A stretch of 64,000 bases of DNA from Gracilariopsis chorda (lineage: Eukaryota > Rhodophyta > Florideophyceae > Gracilariales > Gracilariaceae), in contig NBIV01000045.1 of NCBI GenBank assembly GCA_003194525.1, positions 290,341 through 354,340 on the forward strand. Reading direction: 5' to 3'. The position numbers were made by a program, and so were the translations under genes. Below the pieces are notes generated by a model. That model was given only the letters and a program-made list of their open reading frames with translations. It was not told where the DNA came from and did no database searches. This document shows, in pieces, positions 44,301 through 57,700 of the stretch (positions are counted from its first letter, which is position 1; each line of letters begins with the position of its first letter).

Positions 44301-46810
44301 GAGCTTTGATGCAAGCCCCAGGCACTTCAATCCAAAGATCTGCTCCGAGTTCTTCTCCAAATCTTTCATGAAGTCGTTTGCGTACTGGTTGTACACCCTT
44401 GCAATCAGATCCGGTCGGTCAAACGGTCGAGGGCGGTTACTTTGTGCCGTAAATGCGCCACGATTGGTGGTGTCCATCCCAAGACGCTGGATGTCCTCTC
44501 GCCAGATGTTCATGGTGATTGTAATGAACAGAGAAGGCGGTCCTCTCCGCGCCACGATCGCCTGTACATCCATGCGCTTGTTCTTCCAGTATGCTGCTGA
44601 GTTGACGGAGTCATCGGCCAGAAAGATGCGTCCCATTAGCACGAACTGGGATTGTGGCACGTGACCGGTTTGCTGTTGTGCTTGCTGCATTTCTTGCTCT
44701 TGTACAATGCGTGCCCGTTGTTCTCTTTCCAGGAAACGCAGTCGCATGTCCTCAATGTTTGTGTGGGTGCGAAGCATCCACATCTGCATCAACGGTCCAC
44801 TGTCCAGAAGGATGTTGTCTGAGTACAGTCGTCTCTTCGCGTTCTCAGCCCAGGTGAGCTTTCGGAGCTTCCACTCGTTGACGCTGAGACCTGAGATTTG
44901 CTGTGTTGAGTTCTTTGCCTCCAGAAACACGCCAATGTCAAACGGTTCGTGCTGATCACCGTACGGGTAGAGAAGAGGAAAAGTGCCTTTCTCTGCCATT
45001 TTGGATGCCGGTTTTAGAAGGCGGTACCGCACTTGCGCATTGTTTGCGGCATTCGCAGTCACCCCATCTCCAGCATTAGCAGCACTAGCAGCCGTCACTA
45101 CGGCGTGCTCTTCTGTTACGGTTCCTTCTACCAAGCGCGGTACTTGAGACTCCACTCGGTACAGGCCAGTCGGATCCACGACGAGCGTTCTCATCATGGT
45201 TGGCCCCCCACCAGGAGCATCTTCAGGGAGAGGCCCAGCACCTACGTGAGGAGCACTGACTGTGGCACTTCGGGTTCCTTCGTAACCACGTACGACTACT
45301 CCCTCTTCTGCTGCCTGCATGCTGATATCGACGGCGGTATCTGCATTTTGTTGTTGTTGTTGCGTGCTAAGCATGGATCGGTACCGCTCACGCACCACGT
45401 CTGGCTTGGGCTGGATCACATCGTACAACTTGGGCACGATGTCTCGTACGTTGATATCTTGAATGAACGCACGCAAATTGGCACGCGCATAGTGAGAGGG
45501 ATCCAAGTTAGGGGGACCAGTACCCCACAGAAAGCTGTAGCGCGTGTTGTTCTGGTTCTGCGTGGGCAGAGCGAGAGCTGCGTTTCCCTCAAGTCTCAGA
45601 AAGGAGGGACCGCCTCCCGTCACATACGACATGTCCATGAACGCTTGCGTCGTAGCGAAGAGCGTATTCAAGTTGAGAAAATGGCTGTGAAAGGCTCTCA
45701 GACTATAAAGACTGCGAACCAACTCGTTGCTATGCCTTCTGCGGAACGTGACGCCCCACCCTGACATTCTTTTCATTCCACAGCACACTCCATTGGTCTC
45801 TTTGCCAAGCAAAACGCATCCGCAGTACTTGCAGCTATGAATTCTCAATGTCCAGTCCCGGTACGGGCAGGAGGAGAGCGTGTGTGCGTGCTCGCCGCAT
45901 CTTCCGCATCGCCTTTGACCTGCAGTGGGAAGCGTCTCAAACTCCGGCACGCTTGCACGGATGGCCGGATCATTCCTCGCCTGAGCTGCCACGGAATCCC
46001 ACGCATAGTACACGCGATAGAGTCCTCGATCAGGACGCCCAGCACAGTGCATGACCGTCGTATCAAGCTGTTGCTGTGGCTGATGCTGCCGCTGGTGTGA
46101 GGGAGCCGGTGTGATCTCATCCGCTTCCACCTCCATCGGAATGGACATCTGTTGTTCTTCCTGTTCCGATTGTGGCAACGCAGGCTGCGGCGGCGGGTGT
46201 GAAAGAGCCGGGGTGATCTCATCCTCTTCCACTTCCATCGGGACTGGCATCTGTTCTTCCTCTTGTTCAGCTTGTGGCAGAGCAGGCTGCTGTGATGGCG
46301 GTGGCTGTGAGGGAGCAGGGATGATCTCATCCTCTTCCAATTCCATCGCAATAGGCATCTGTTCTGCAGGCATCGGTGGGAGAGGGGGAGGCATCGGAGG
46401 CGGTGGAATGTGACTTGGAAGGCCTCTCACCAACTCCAGAAATCCAGGAATTGGGCACGATGTTGGTAGATCTGTGGCAGCGGACCCACTGGCTCCAGCG
46501 CCGCTTGTGCTAACTGCTGCTGCAACCGAAGTAGGTGCAGGAGTAATTTCGTCTTCTTCAACCACTGGAACAATAGGTCCTTGAACGTGTGCTCCGCTCT
46601 CATGTACTCCCAACTCATCTGGAGCTGGAGGAGCTGGTTCTCTTCGGGGTCTTCCAGCTCCTGCCCGTGCTCCACCACTGCCGAGGCGACGACCACCAGC
46701 GTTTTGCCTTGAACCGCCTGCGTTCAACCTGGCACCTCCAGAATTGTCTCTGGCACCCCCGAGTTAGATCGGATGCCACCAGAGTTCAGACGTCGCCCTC
46801 CCCTCGTCAT
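41389..46810 (-). pseudogene. Helitron copy 1 RepHel (nickase-helicase), nearly intact
   Basis: Rolling-circle transposase. The 1621-codon frame at 41862-46727 shows three tandem repeats around MEVEEDEITPA (about residues 124-215); a canonical CCHC zinc knuckle (CGRCGEHAHTLSSC, 274-287); the HUH nickase with PSLFITITMN and histidines in NVPHHHMLVWLEG (about 816-827); INVERTQGG; and two tyrosines in YLMKY (938 and 942). The PIF1-type helicase follows, with Walker A GSAGTGKT (1315-1322), ATTGIAAS, Walker B LVLDEAS and GDYSQLLPVVP. A one-base loss at about 41880 puts the last 160 residues, with [15 protein letters not shown] and YVALSRVRR, in another frame at 41389-41871. A second missing base near 46770 separates the ATG at 46810 (MTRGGRRLNSGG) from the main frame. 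Both losses are shared with copy 2. Confidence 0.9.
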
Positions 46811-48052
46811 TTCAATTTACCAAAGAAAAGAAAAAAACAATTCTATGTTTTTAAACCGTTAAAAAATTTGCCAGAGTTCCAGAATAATTCCCAATAAAAC
46901 ACAAAGTTGAAAGTGAAAAAACTGGTTGCAGTTTGTTGCGTTGCACCCACCGGGCCTAGTCGCATGCAGCAATTAAAAAAACAAATTGCTGCAAGGCTTA
47001 TATTTACCCGATGCAGTCGTGCGCAGCACAGGGACTCTCGACACACTCCTGTTGGATTATGACGGGCGGAGTGTGCCCAGCCGGTTTTCAAGCCGTTTGA
47101 TGTTTAACCCGCGTCCGGTTGTAAGGATTGGTCTGCCTTTACTCACACACCGAAGTGTGCTTTCCGGCCCCAAGAGGTACGACACGGCGGCCGCCCCGGA
47201 CCCTGCACAGCAAGCTGGTATTAGGTCCGGTAAACCCTCAGACTTCCTGATCGCCGTCAAACGACCAGTATACCACAGAGGAGCACCTGAATTTTCCCAG
47301 ATCCGTGGTACTTAGTGGGTTACTCTTGTGGCGACCTGCACACGAGCTCGGCCTTGCCTAGGTCCCAGGCCAGCAAACAGTGCCCAAAGTAGCAAAAGGT
47401 TACGACACTGCGCTATTGGCCAAGCCTGAATGGGATGGAAAATAGTGGTTAGGGTCAGCAAGCGAGATGCATTTGGCACTGCGCCAGTGCAGTATATACG
47501 TCTGTTGCAGGCAAGTCTGCAATGAAACTTCAGTATACGCTGCACTGGCGCAGTGCAATTTGCCACGTGTCGGAATGCGCTGCACTGGCGCAGTGCAATT
47601 TGCCACGTGTCGGAATGAACAGGCGGGGTTTTGCTGCTGAGTGGCTGGCACAACAATTTGATTGTATTGCAAGCCATTCAGCAGCCATTGCACAGTCAAC
47701 TTGCAGCAGCAGCAGCAAATTAACTGAACGCTTTGCTGCTGCTGCTGCTGCTGAATGTTTTTAATGGTGGGGAGGCGTTGCGCCAAATGGGCGATTTGCA
47801 TGCGCGTAGAGGGGCATACAGGGCGGTTTATTGGCGCACCGCCTCCTATCAATCAACAACACCCCCCTCATACATGTGTAAATCATTAAGAGTGGGGTGT
47901 TGAGACAAGAGGAAGCGGCCTTCGGCCGCGGGCGGCGCTGCGCGCCGCGGTGGAGGAGTGATAAACAGCGGTGAGGAAAAAAGAGGGTGGAGAAAGCAAA
48001 AGCAGAAAAGCAAGTAGTTTAATTCAATGAAAGAAGAATGCAAGGGATATGA
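46811..48052. other. Helitron spacer 1
   Basis: Reading away from the copy 1 ATG it holds a T-rich leader; a TATA-like AAATATAAG (about 46996-47006, minus) some 190 bases upstream of the gene; a GC-rich block (47050-47360) with a plus-strand ORF of 109 codons; 40-bp repeats (47541-47620); CTG runs near 47700-47752; a GGAGGCGTTGCGCC hairpin; and two GC-rich palindromes (47917-47950) before the copy 2 stop. Confidence 0.7.
47476..47620. repeat. Hairpin-bearing short repeats in spacer 1
   Basis: Two direct copies of a 40-bp unit begin at about 47541 and 47581. Each contains the palindrome GCACTGGCGCAGTGC; an inverse form, GCACTGCGCCAGTGC, lies at 47476-47490. The other spacers have the same set. 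Confidence 0.8.
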
Positions 48053-51000
48053 TTACGGTTGTGGAGGGATGCAGAACTGAATAGCTTCAGGCAGCACTGG
48101 GTTGGCGATGGGAACAGGCATGGGATGAATTGTGTGCGCATTCTCGGGTGTAAGCTGCGGATCATGCAGGAGCAGCACATGGTCGTTCCTTCGAACGCGC
48201 GACAATGCGACATACAACTGACCAGCGCAGAAGAAGTTGGATCGCACATCCACAACCAAGCCATCCAAAGTCTTTCCCTGTCCTTTGTGAACGGTAGCTG
48301 CAAACGCGAGACGAATGGGAAACTGCCTTCGAATCATGCGAATATCTGCGAAAGAAAACTCGAAGTCGATACGATGCAGGAGCTGTCGTTCGAGCACCTG
48401 TCTGTTCTCGTCGAATCGAGCCACCTGCATCGTAAAGTGATCGACACGCACGACTACGAACAGCTTTCCGTTGACCACAGCCGGATGCAACACGTTCCGA
48501 ATGACCATAACTGGCACACCAATCTTCAAATCCAAGTTATGAGGAGGTAACCAGTAGGTGCATACTGATACGCAAACTCGGGAACAAAGGTATTGGTGAC
48601 GTCGGGCTCTGAGTTTGGTACACCGTCAGGTTGTACCGTCGTAGCTGACGGAAGAGTGAAGCGTTCACCAGGAAACAGATCCAGCGCTGCCGCATTGTGT
48701 TCATCGACCAACTGATTTGTGGAGGCAATGAGCATTTTGCTGAGATCCACATCCTCCCTGCGTCGTGTTGTGAGCCACTTCCACAGGAATTGGTAGGCGG
48801 TTTGCATGCCACCGGTAGATCTGAGTGGTAGCGGAGCGTTGTTGGATATTGTGTTTCGTGCAATGGAACGTAACAGCGACGCAAATGCCGGATCATCCGC
48901 TTGGCGTACTTGTTCCGTGAGGTACAGCACTTGAACCGAGCACAATGTCCACAGATCACTCTTCCACGGCAATTCGTTGAGAATGTTTGTGTAAACTCGT
49001 CTCACATTACCACTTGGCTCGGCCTCCATGTACACCTGCGGCACCACTGGAAGCAGCTGGGAGTAGTCGCCGGATAGAATGATGGTCAAGCCCCCAAACG
49101 GAGGCGGGTTTTCCATTCCACTGCAGCGAAGATCTTTGAGCAACGCATCCATGAGTTCGAAGAGCTTTCGTGAGAGCATGGACGCCTCATCCAAGACGAG
49201 CAGTTGTATTTCACGTAGCAGTTCTGCACGTTGAGATCGGGGACCGTACTTTGACAAAGTGGCTGTAGTGCTGCTTGTGCTGTCCCTATCAGCTACACCC
49301 AGTCCGAGCAGGCTATGTAAAGTGCGGCCACCTTCGTACAACGAAGCTGCAATGCCTGTTGTAGCAGTCATTTCGGCGAGCATTCCTTCCGACTCAACGA
49401 TATCACGAAGGAGGTTGAGCACGTATGTCTTTCCGGTTCCTGCGGATCCTTGCACTAAGAACACGTTTCCAGGAGTGCTTGTTCGCTCCTGCAGTGCCTG
49501 TCGTTGTTGCAATGCAGCAATGACGGTGTCAATGACTTGTCTTTGGCGAGGTTTTAAGGTGGCGTACCTTGACTGCAAAGTTGACGAATTTCGCACCACT
49601 CGTGCGTCTCGAGTTATTGTAGCTCGATTTGCCTCAGTCAATGCTGTATGATCCTGCTGTAGGTGCTGGGAGAAGAAGCTGCGATCGCGAAGCAGTCGTC
49701 CTCCGTGCCGGTCTGAGATTTCCACCACCCGTCGATACATTTCTTGCTTTCGTTGCTGCTCATCTCCTGTATGTATGTCGCTACATAACGCCTCCCAGTT
49801 TTCGACGGCCATTTTTTCTGGGTCTGCGCCTTGTTGGTATACTGTGACAACCAGACGTCGTAGCTCTGAGGGCGTGCTGTATATCTGCACTGCTTCTTGC
49901 AATGCAATATCAAACTCGGATCCGTCCGCGAGCAGTCCGCTTACAATCGCAGTTTCACGATACGTTCCATACTGCTGTCCGTTGAAAGTCCTTGCGTCTT
50001 CATAAGAGCTCGAGCCGTGATTCATGAGCAGCAAGCACAGAGCAAAGAGCTCAATGTCCGACGGTGAAACAGCTCTGATCCTTGCGACACACTGCTCGTC
50101 GTCCGTGCGCTCTACCACGTACATGGGCGGATCGCAGTCGTCTGTGGGCACCTGAGTGCTGTCTCCGTCGTATTGGTTAAGCACGCGGGCTGGAAGCGTG
50201 CGATACAATCGCACTTTTTCAAAGTACGAAAGGTAGTCGAGGTTCGCGTATGCTTCGGGCCTTGCAAAGTATCTCTCCAGTGTAGACGGCTGTGATGCAG
50301 AAGAGAGCTGGTTTGGACCTCTCAGCAGAAATGTGCGCTCTCCTTCCAAGTGAATGGCCAGTCGCTCTACTTTTGGTACGATGTGAACATGTCGAAACTC
50401 GAAAAGTCTCCAAGCTGCATTGACGGCGCCCACCACACGCGCTCGCATGTATGCACGAATGTCGTTCTGCACCTGTGGCTCTTGTTGCTGCTCGTTGTGT
50501 GTGCCTGTCTCATTAGCATCACTCACATTGAGCACCACCTCCTGAGCTTTGGGCTGCTTAAACGCGTACTTCATCAGATAAGCCACTGCGCCCCCTCCTT
50601 GCGTGCGTTCTACGTTGATATGAGAGCGGTACTTCTTGGTCAGAGTTGGGTTGTACGGCACAATCTTGAGGTCTTCTTGCCTTCTTCTGCGGTAAATAAC
50701 GCGATTCGTGCCTTCTTCAATGTACGTCTCCGGCACAATCATATTGCTGTCGTATCCAAACTTGCACCGCCCAGCGCGATTCCGGCAATAGGTGGAGTGG
50801 CGGTGCCTGTGCATGGAACGAATGAGAGCACGCAACGCGTCGTCTTCGCCTGGAAGGGGAAGTTCTGCACGAATGAGCTCGTCGATCACATCAACGTCTT
50901 CAATCACGCCTCCTTCGAGCCACACGAGCATGTGGTGATGAGGCACATTGCGCTCTTGAAACTCGAGCTTTGATGCAAGCCCCAGGCACTTCAATCCAAA

Positions 51001-53475
51001 GATCTGCTCCGAGTTCTTCTCCAAATCTTTCATGAAGTCGTTTGCGTACTGGTTGTACACCCTTGCAATCAGATCCGGTCGGTCAAACGGTCGAGGGCGG
51101 TTACTTTGTGCCGTAAATGCGCCACGATTGGTGGTGTCCATCCCAAGACGCTGGATGTCCTCTCGCCAGATGTTCATGGTGATTGTAATGAACAGAGAAG
51201 GCGGTCCTCTCCGCGCCACGATCGCCTGTACATCCATGCGCTTGTTCTTCCAGTATGCTGCTGAGTTGACGGAGTCATCGGGCAGAAAGATGCGTCCCAT
51301 TAGCACGAACTGGGATTGTGGCACGTGACCGGTTTGCTGTTGTGCTTGCTGCATTTCTTGCTCTTGTACAATGCGTGCCCGTTGTTCTCTTTCGAAGAAA
51401 ACGCAGTCGCATGTCCTCAATGTTTGTGTGGGTGCGAAGCATCCACATCTGCATCAACGGTCCACTGTCCAGAAGGATGTTGTCTGAGTACAGTCGTCTC
51501 TTCGCGTTCTCAGCCCAGGTGAGCTTTCGGAGCTTCCACTCGTTGACGCTGAGACCTGAGATTTGCTGTGTTGAGTTCTTTGCCTCCAGAAACACGCCAA
51601 TGTCAAACGTTCGTGCTGATCTCCGTACGGGTAGAGAAGAGGAAAAGTGCCTTTCTCTGCCATTTTGGATGCCGGTTTTAGAAGGCGGTACCGCACTTGC
51701 GCATTGTTTTGCGGCATTCGCAGTCGCCCCATCTCCAGCATTAGCAGCACCAGCAGCCGTCACTACGGCGTGCTCTTCTGTTACGGTTCCTTCTACCAAG
51801 CGCGGTACTTGAGACTCCACTCGGTACAGGCCAGTCGGATCCACGACCAGCGTTCTCATCATGGTTGGCCCCCCACCAGGAGCATCTTCAGGGAGAGGCC
51901 CAGCACCTACGTGAGGAGCACTGACTGTGGCACTTCGGGTTCCTTCGTAACCACGTACGACTACTCCCTCTTCTGCTGCCTGCATGCTGATATCGACGGC
52001 GGTATCTGCATTTTGTTGTTGTTGTTGCGTGCTAAGCATGGATCGGTACCGCTCACGCACCACGTCTGGCTTGGGCTGGATCACATCGTACAACTTGGGC
52101 ACGATGTCTCGTACGTTGATATCTTGAATGAACGCACGCAAATTGGCACGCGCATAGTGAGAGGGATCCAAGTTAGGGGACCAGTACCCCACAGAAAGCT
52201 GTAGCGCGTGTTGTTCTGGTTCTGCGTGGGCAGAGCGAGAGCTGCGTTTCCCTCAAGTCTCAGAAAGGAGGACCGCCTCCCGTCACATACGACATGTCCA
52301 TGAACGCTTGCGTCGTAGCGAAGAGCGTATTCAAGTTGAGAAAATGGCTGTGAAAGGCTCTCAGACTATAAAGACTGCGAACCAACTCGTTGTTATGCCT
52401 TCTGCGGAACGTGACGCCCCACCCTGATATTCTTTTCATTCCACAGCACTCTCCATTGGTCTCTTTGCCAAGCAAAACGCATCCGCAGTACTTGCAGCTA
52501 TGAATTCTCAATGTCCAGTCCCGGTACGGGCAGGAGGAGAGCGTGTGTGCGTGCTCGCCGCATCTTCCGCATCGCCTTTGACCTGCAGTGGGAAGCGTCT
52601 CAAACTCCGGCACGCTTGCACGGATGGCCGGATCATTCCTCGCCTGAGCTGCCACGGAATCCCACGCATAGTACACGCGATAGAGTCCTCGATCAGGACG
52701 CCCAGCACAGTGCATGACCGTTCGTATCAAGCTGTTGCTGTGGCTGATGCTGCCGCTGGTGTGAGGGACCGGTGTGATCTCATCCGCTTCCACCTCCATC
52801 GGAATGGACATCTGTTGTTCTTCCTGTTCACGATTGTGGCAACGCAGGCTGCGGCGGCGGGTTGTGAAAGAGCCGGGGTGATCTCATCCTCTTCCACTTC
52901 CATCGGGACTGGCATCTGTTCTTCCTCTTGTTCAGCTTGTGACAGAGCAGGCTGCTGTGATGGCGGTGGCTGTGAGGGAGCAGGGATGATCTCATCCTCT
53001 TCCAATTCCATTGCAATAGGCATCTGTTCTGCAGGCATCGGTGGGAGAGGGGGAGGCATCGGAGGCGGTGGAATGTGACTTGGAAGGCCTCTCACAAACT
53101 CCAGAAATCCAGGAATTGGGCACGATGTTGGTAGATCTGTGGCAGCAGACCCACTGGCTCCAGCGGCGCTTGTGCTAACTGCTGCTGCAACCGAAGTAGG
53201 TGCAGGAGTAATTTCGTCTTCTTCAACCACTGGAACAATAGGTCCTTGAACGTGTGCTCCGCTCTCATTTACTCCCAACTCATCTGGAGATGGAGGAGCT
53301 GGTTCTCTTCGGGGTCTTCCAGCTCCTGCCCGTGCTCCACCACTGCCGACGCGACGACCACCAGCGTTTTGCCTTGAACCGCCTGCGTTCAACCTGGCAC
53401 CTCCAGAATTGTCTCTGGCACCTCCGAGTTAGATCGGATGCCACCAGAGTTCAGACGTCGCCCTCCTCTCGTCAT
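48053..53475 (-). pseudogene. Helitron copy 2 RepHel, frameshifted
   Basis: Nearly identical to copy 1 over its whole length. The nickase-helicase part is open from 51420 to 48526 and includes NVPHHHMLVWLEG, YLMKY, GSAGTGKT and LVLDEAS; the helicase tail lies at 48053-48535 in the next frame, with the same one-base loss as copy 1. The N-terminal third is split into three more frames (51275-52192, 52260-52811, 52727-53392) by single-base changes in short homopolymers, for example an extra base near 51395, an extra T near 51708 and missing Gs near 52178 and 52270. The ATG is at 53475 and shares copy 1's missing base just after it. These changes either inactivate the copy or are sequence errors. 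Confidence 0.85.
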
Positions 53476-54713
53476 TTCAATTTACCAAAGAAAAGAAAAA
53501 AACAATTCTATGTTTTTAAACCGTTAAAAAATTTGCCAGAGTTCCAGAATAATTCCCAATAAAACACAAAGTTGAAAGTGAAAAAACTGGTTGCAGTTTG
53601 TTGCGTTGCACCCACCGGGCCTAGTCGCATGCAGCAATTAAAAAAACAAATTGCTGCAAGGCTTATATTTACCCGATGCAGTCGTGCGCAGCACAGGGAC
53701 TGTCGACACAACTCCTGCTGGATTATGACGGGCGGAGTGTGCCCAGCCGGTTTTCAAGCCGTTTGACGTTTAACCCGCGTCCGGTTGTAAGGATGGTCTG
53801 CTTTTACTCACACACCGAAGTGTGCTTTCCGGCCCCAAGAGGTACGACACGGCGGCCGCCCCGGACCCTGCACAGCAAGCTGGTATTAGGTCCGGTAAAC
53901 CCTCAGACTTCCTGATCGCCGTCAAACGACCAGTATACCACAGAGGAGCACCCGACTTTTCCCAGATCCGTGGTACTTAGTGGGTTACTCTTGTGGCGAC
54001 CTGCACACGAGCTCGGCCTTGCCTACGTCCCAGGCCAGCAAACAGTGCCCAAAGTAGCAAAAGGTTACGACACTGCGCTATTGGCCAAGCCTGAATGGGA
54101 TGGAAATAGTGGTTAGGGTCAGCAAGCGAGATGCATTTGGCACTGCGCCAGTGCAGTATATACGTCTGTTGCAGGCAAGTCTGCAATGAAAACTTCAGTA
54201 TTACGCTGCACTGGCGCAGTGCAATTTGCCACGTGTCTGGAATGCAATGCAACTGGCGCAGTGCCAATTTGCCACGTGTCTGAATGAACCGCTGGGTTTT
54301 GCTGCTGAGTGGCTGCACTAACAATTTGATTGTATTGCAAGCCATTCAGCAGCCATTGCACAGTCAACCTGCAGCAGCAGCAGCTAATTAACTGAACGCT
54401 TTGCTGCTGCTGCTGCTGCTGAATTTTTTAATGGTGTGGAGGCGTTGCGCCAAATGGGCGATTTGCATGCGCATAGAGGGCATCAAGCGATTTATTGGCG
54501 CAACCGCCTCCTCATCAATCAACAACACCCCTCATACATGTGTAAATCATTAAGAGTGGGGTGTTGAGACAAGAGGAAGCGGCCTTCGGCCGCGGTGGCG
54601 CTGCGCGCCGCGGTGGAGGAGTGATAAACAGTGGTGACGAAAAAAGAGGGTGGAGAAAGCAAAAGCAGAAAAGCAAGTAGTTTAGTTCAATGAAAGAAGA
54701 ATGCAAGAGATAT
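53476..54713. other. Helitron spacer 2
   Basis: Same plan as spacer 1: TATA-like motif near 53660-53670, GC-rich block, GCACTG-type hairpins at about 54138-54260, CTG runs, and GGCCTTCGGCC and GGCGCTGCGCGCC palindromes near 54580-54615. It has more single-base differences than spacer 1. Confidence 0.65.
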
Positions 54714-57700
54714 GATTACGGTTGTGGAGGGATGCAGAATTGAATGGCTTCAGGCAGCACTGGGTTGGCGATGGGAACAGGCATGGGATGAATTGTGTGC
54801 GCATTCGAGGGTGTGCGCTGGGATCATGCAGGAGCAGCACATGGTCGTTCCTTCGAACGCGCGACAATGCGACATACAACTGACCTGCGCAGAAGAAGTT
54901 GGATCGCACATCCACAACCAAGCCATCCAACGTCTTTCCCTGTCCTTTGTGAACGGTAGCTGCAAACGCGAGACGAATGGGAAACTGCCTTCGAATCATG
55001 CGAATATCTGCGAAAGAAAACTCGAAGTCGATACGATGCAGGAGCTGTCGTTCGAGCACCTGTCTGTTCTCGTCGAATCGAGCCACCTGCATCGTAAATG
55101 ATCGACACGCACGACTACGAACAGCTTTCCGTTGACCACAGCCGGATGCAACACGTTCCGAATGACCATAACTGGCACACCAATCTTCAAATCCAGTTAT
55201 GAGGAGGTACACCAGTAGGTGCATACTGATACGCAAACTCGGGAACAAAGGTATTGGTGACGTCGGGCTCTGAGTTGGTACACCGTCAGGTTGTACCGTC
55301 GTAGCTGACGGAAGAGTGAAGCGTTCACCAGGAAACAGATCCAGCGCTGCCGCATTGTGTTCATCGACCAACTGATTTGTGGAGGCAATGAGCATTTTGC
55401 TGAGATCACATCCTCCTTGCGTCGTGTTGTGAGCCACTTCCACAGGAATTGGTAGGCGGTTTGCATGCCACCGGTAGATCTGAGTGGTAGTGGAGCGTTG
55501 TTGGATATTGTGTTTCGTGCAATGGAACGTAACAGCGACGCAAATGCCGGATCATCGGCTTGGCGTACTTGTTCCGTGAGGTACAGCACTTGAACCGAGC
55601 ACAATGTCCACAGATCACTCTTCCACGGCAATTCGTTGAGAATGTTTGTGTACACTCGTCTCACATTACCACTTGGCTCGGCCTCCATGTACACCTGCGG
55701 CACCACTGGAAGCAGCTGGGAGTAGTCGCCGGATAGAATGATGGTCAAGCCCCCAAACGGAGGCGGGTTTTCCATTCCACTGCAGCGAAGATCTTTGAGC
55801 AACGCATCCATGAGTTCGAAGAGCTTTCGTGAGAGCATGGACGCCTCATCCAAGACGAGCAGTTGTATTTCGCGTAGCAGTTCTGCACGTTGAGATCGGG
55901 GACCGTACTTTGACAAAGTGGCTGTAGTGCTGCTTGTGCTGTCCCTATCAGCTACACCCAGTCCGAGAGGCTATGTAAAGTGCGGCCACCTTCGTACAAC
56001 GAAGCTGCAATGCCTGTTGTAGCAGTCATTTCAGGAGCATTCCTTCCGACTCAACGATATCACGAAGGAGGTTGAGCACGTATGTCTTTCCGGTTCCTGC
56101 GGATCCTTGGACAAAGAACACGTTTCCAGGAGTGCTTGTTCGCTCTTGCAGCGCCTGTCGTTTTGCAATGCGGCAATGACGGTGTCAATGACTTGTCTTT
56201 GGCGAGGTTTTAAGGTGGCGTACCTTGACTGCAAAGTTGACGAATTTCGCACCACTCGTGCGTCGAGTTGTTGTAGCTCGATTTGCCTCAGTCAATGCTG
56301 TATGATCCTGCTGTAGGTGCTGGGAGAAGAAGCTGCGATCGCGAAGCAGTCGTCCTCCGTGCCGGTCTGAGATTTCCACCACACGTCGATACATTTCTTG
56401 CTTTCGTTGCTGCTCATCTCCTGTATGTATGTCGCTACATAACGCCTCCCAGTTTTCGACGGCCATTTTTTCTGGGTCTGCGCCTTGTTGGTATAGTGTG
56501 ACAACCAGACGTCGTAGCTCGAGGGCGTGCTGTATATCTGCACTGCTTCTTGAATGCAATATCAAACTCGGATCCGTCCGCGAGCAGTCCGCTTACAATC
56601 GCAGTTTCACGATACGTCCAATACTGCTGTCCGTTGAAAGTCCTTGCGTCTTCAAAGAGCTCGAGCCGGAGTTCATGAGCAGCAAGCGCAGAGCAAAGAG
56701 CTCAATGTCGACGTGAAACAGCTCTGATCCTTGCACACACTGCTCGTCGTCCGTGCGCTCTACCACGTACATGGGCGATCGCAGTCGTCTGTGGCACCTG
56801 AGTGCTGTCTCCGTCGTATGTTAAGCACGCGGGCGTAAGCGTGCGATACAAATCGCACTTTTTCAAAGTACGAAAGGTAGTCGAGGTTCGCGTATGCTTC
56901 GGGCCTTGCAAAGTATCTCTCCAGTGTAGACGGCTGTGATGCAGAAAAGAGCTGGTTTGGACCTCTCAGCAGAAAATGTGCGCTCTCCTTCCAAGTGAAT
57001 GGCCAGCGCTCTACTTTTGGTACGATGTAACATGTCGAACTCGAAAAGTCTCCAAGCTGCATTGACGGCGCCCACCACACCGCTCGCATGTATGCACGAA
57101 TGTCGTTCTGCACCTGTGGCTATTGTTGCTGCTCGTTGTGTTGCCTCTCGAGCACACTCACATTGAGCACCAACTCCTGAGCTTGGGCTGCTTAAACGCG
57201 TACTTCATCAGATAAGCCACTGCGCCCCCTCCTTGCGTGCGCTCTACGTTGATATGAGAGCGGTACTTCTTGTCAGTGTTGGGTTGTACGGCACAATCTT
57301 GAGGTATTCTTGCCTTCTTTTTGCGTAAATAACGCGATTCGTGCCTTCTTCAATGTACGTCTCCGGCACAATCATATTGCTGTCGTATCCAAACTTGCAC
57401 CGCCCAGCGCGATTCCGGAAAAGGTGGAGTGGCGGTGCCTGTGCATGGAACGAATGAGAGCACGCAACGTGTCGTCTTCGCCTGGAAGGGAAGTTCTGCA
57501 CGAATGAGCTCGTCGATCACATCAACGTCTTCAATCATGCCTCCTTCGAGCCACACGAGCATGTGGTGAATGAGGCACATTGCGCTCTTGAAACTCGAGC
57601 TTTGATGCAAGCCCAGGCACTTCAATCCAAAGATCTGCTCCGAGTTCTTCTCCAAATCCTTCATGAAGTCGTTTGCGTACTGTTGTACACACTTGCAATC

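Noticed and set aside
43686-44309. 207-codon plus-strand ORF repeated at 50350-50973
   Set aside because: It is antisense to the most conserved part of the RepHel gene and is explained by that gene's codon pattern.
46985-47360. A ribosomal or other structural RNA gene inside the Helitron spacer
   Set aside because: The GC-rich conserved block was compared from memory with 5S, small and large rRNA landmarks and with snRNA motifs; none matched.
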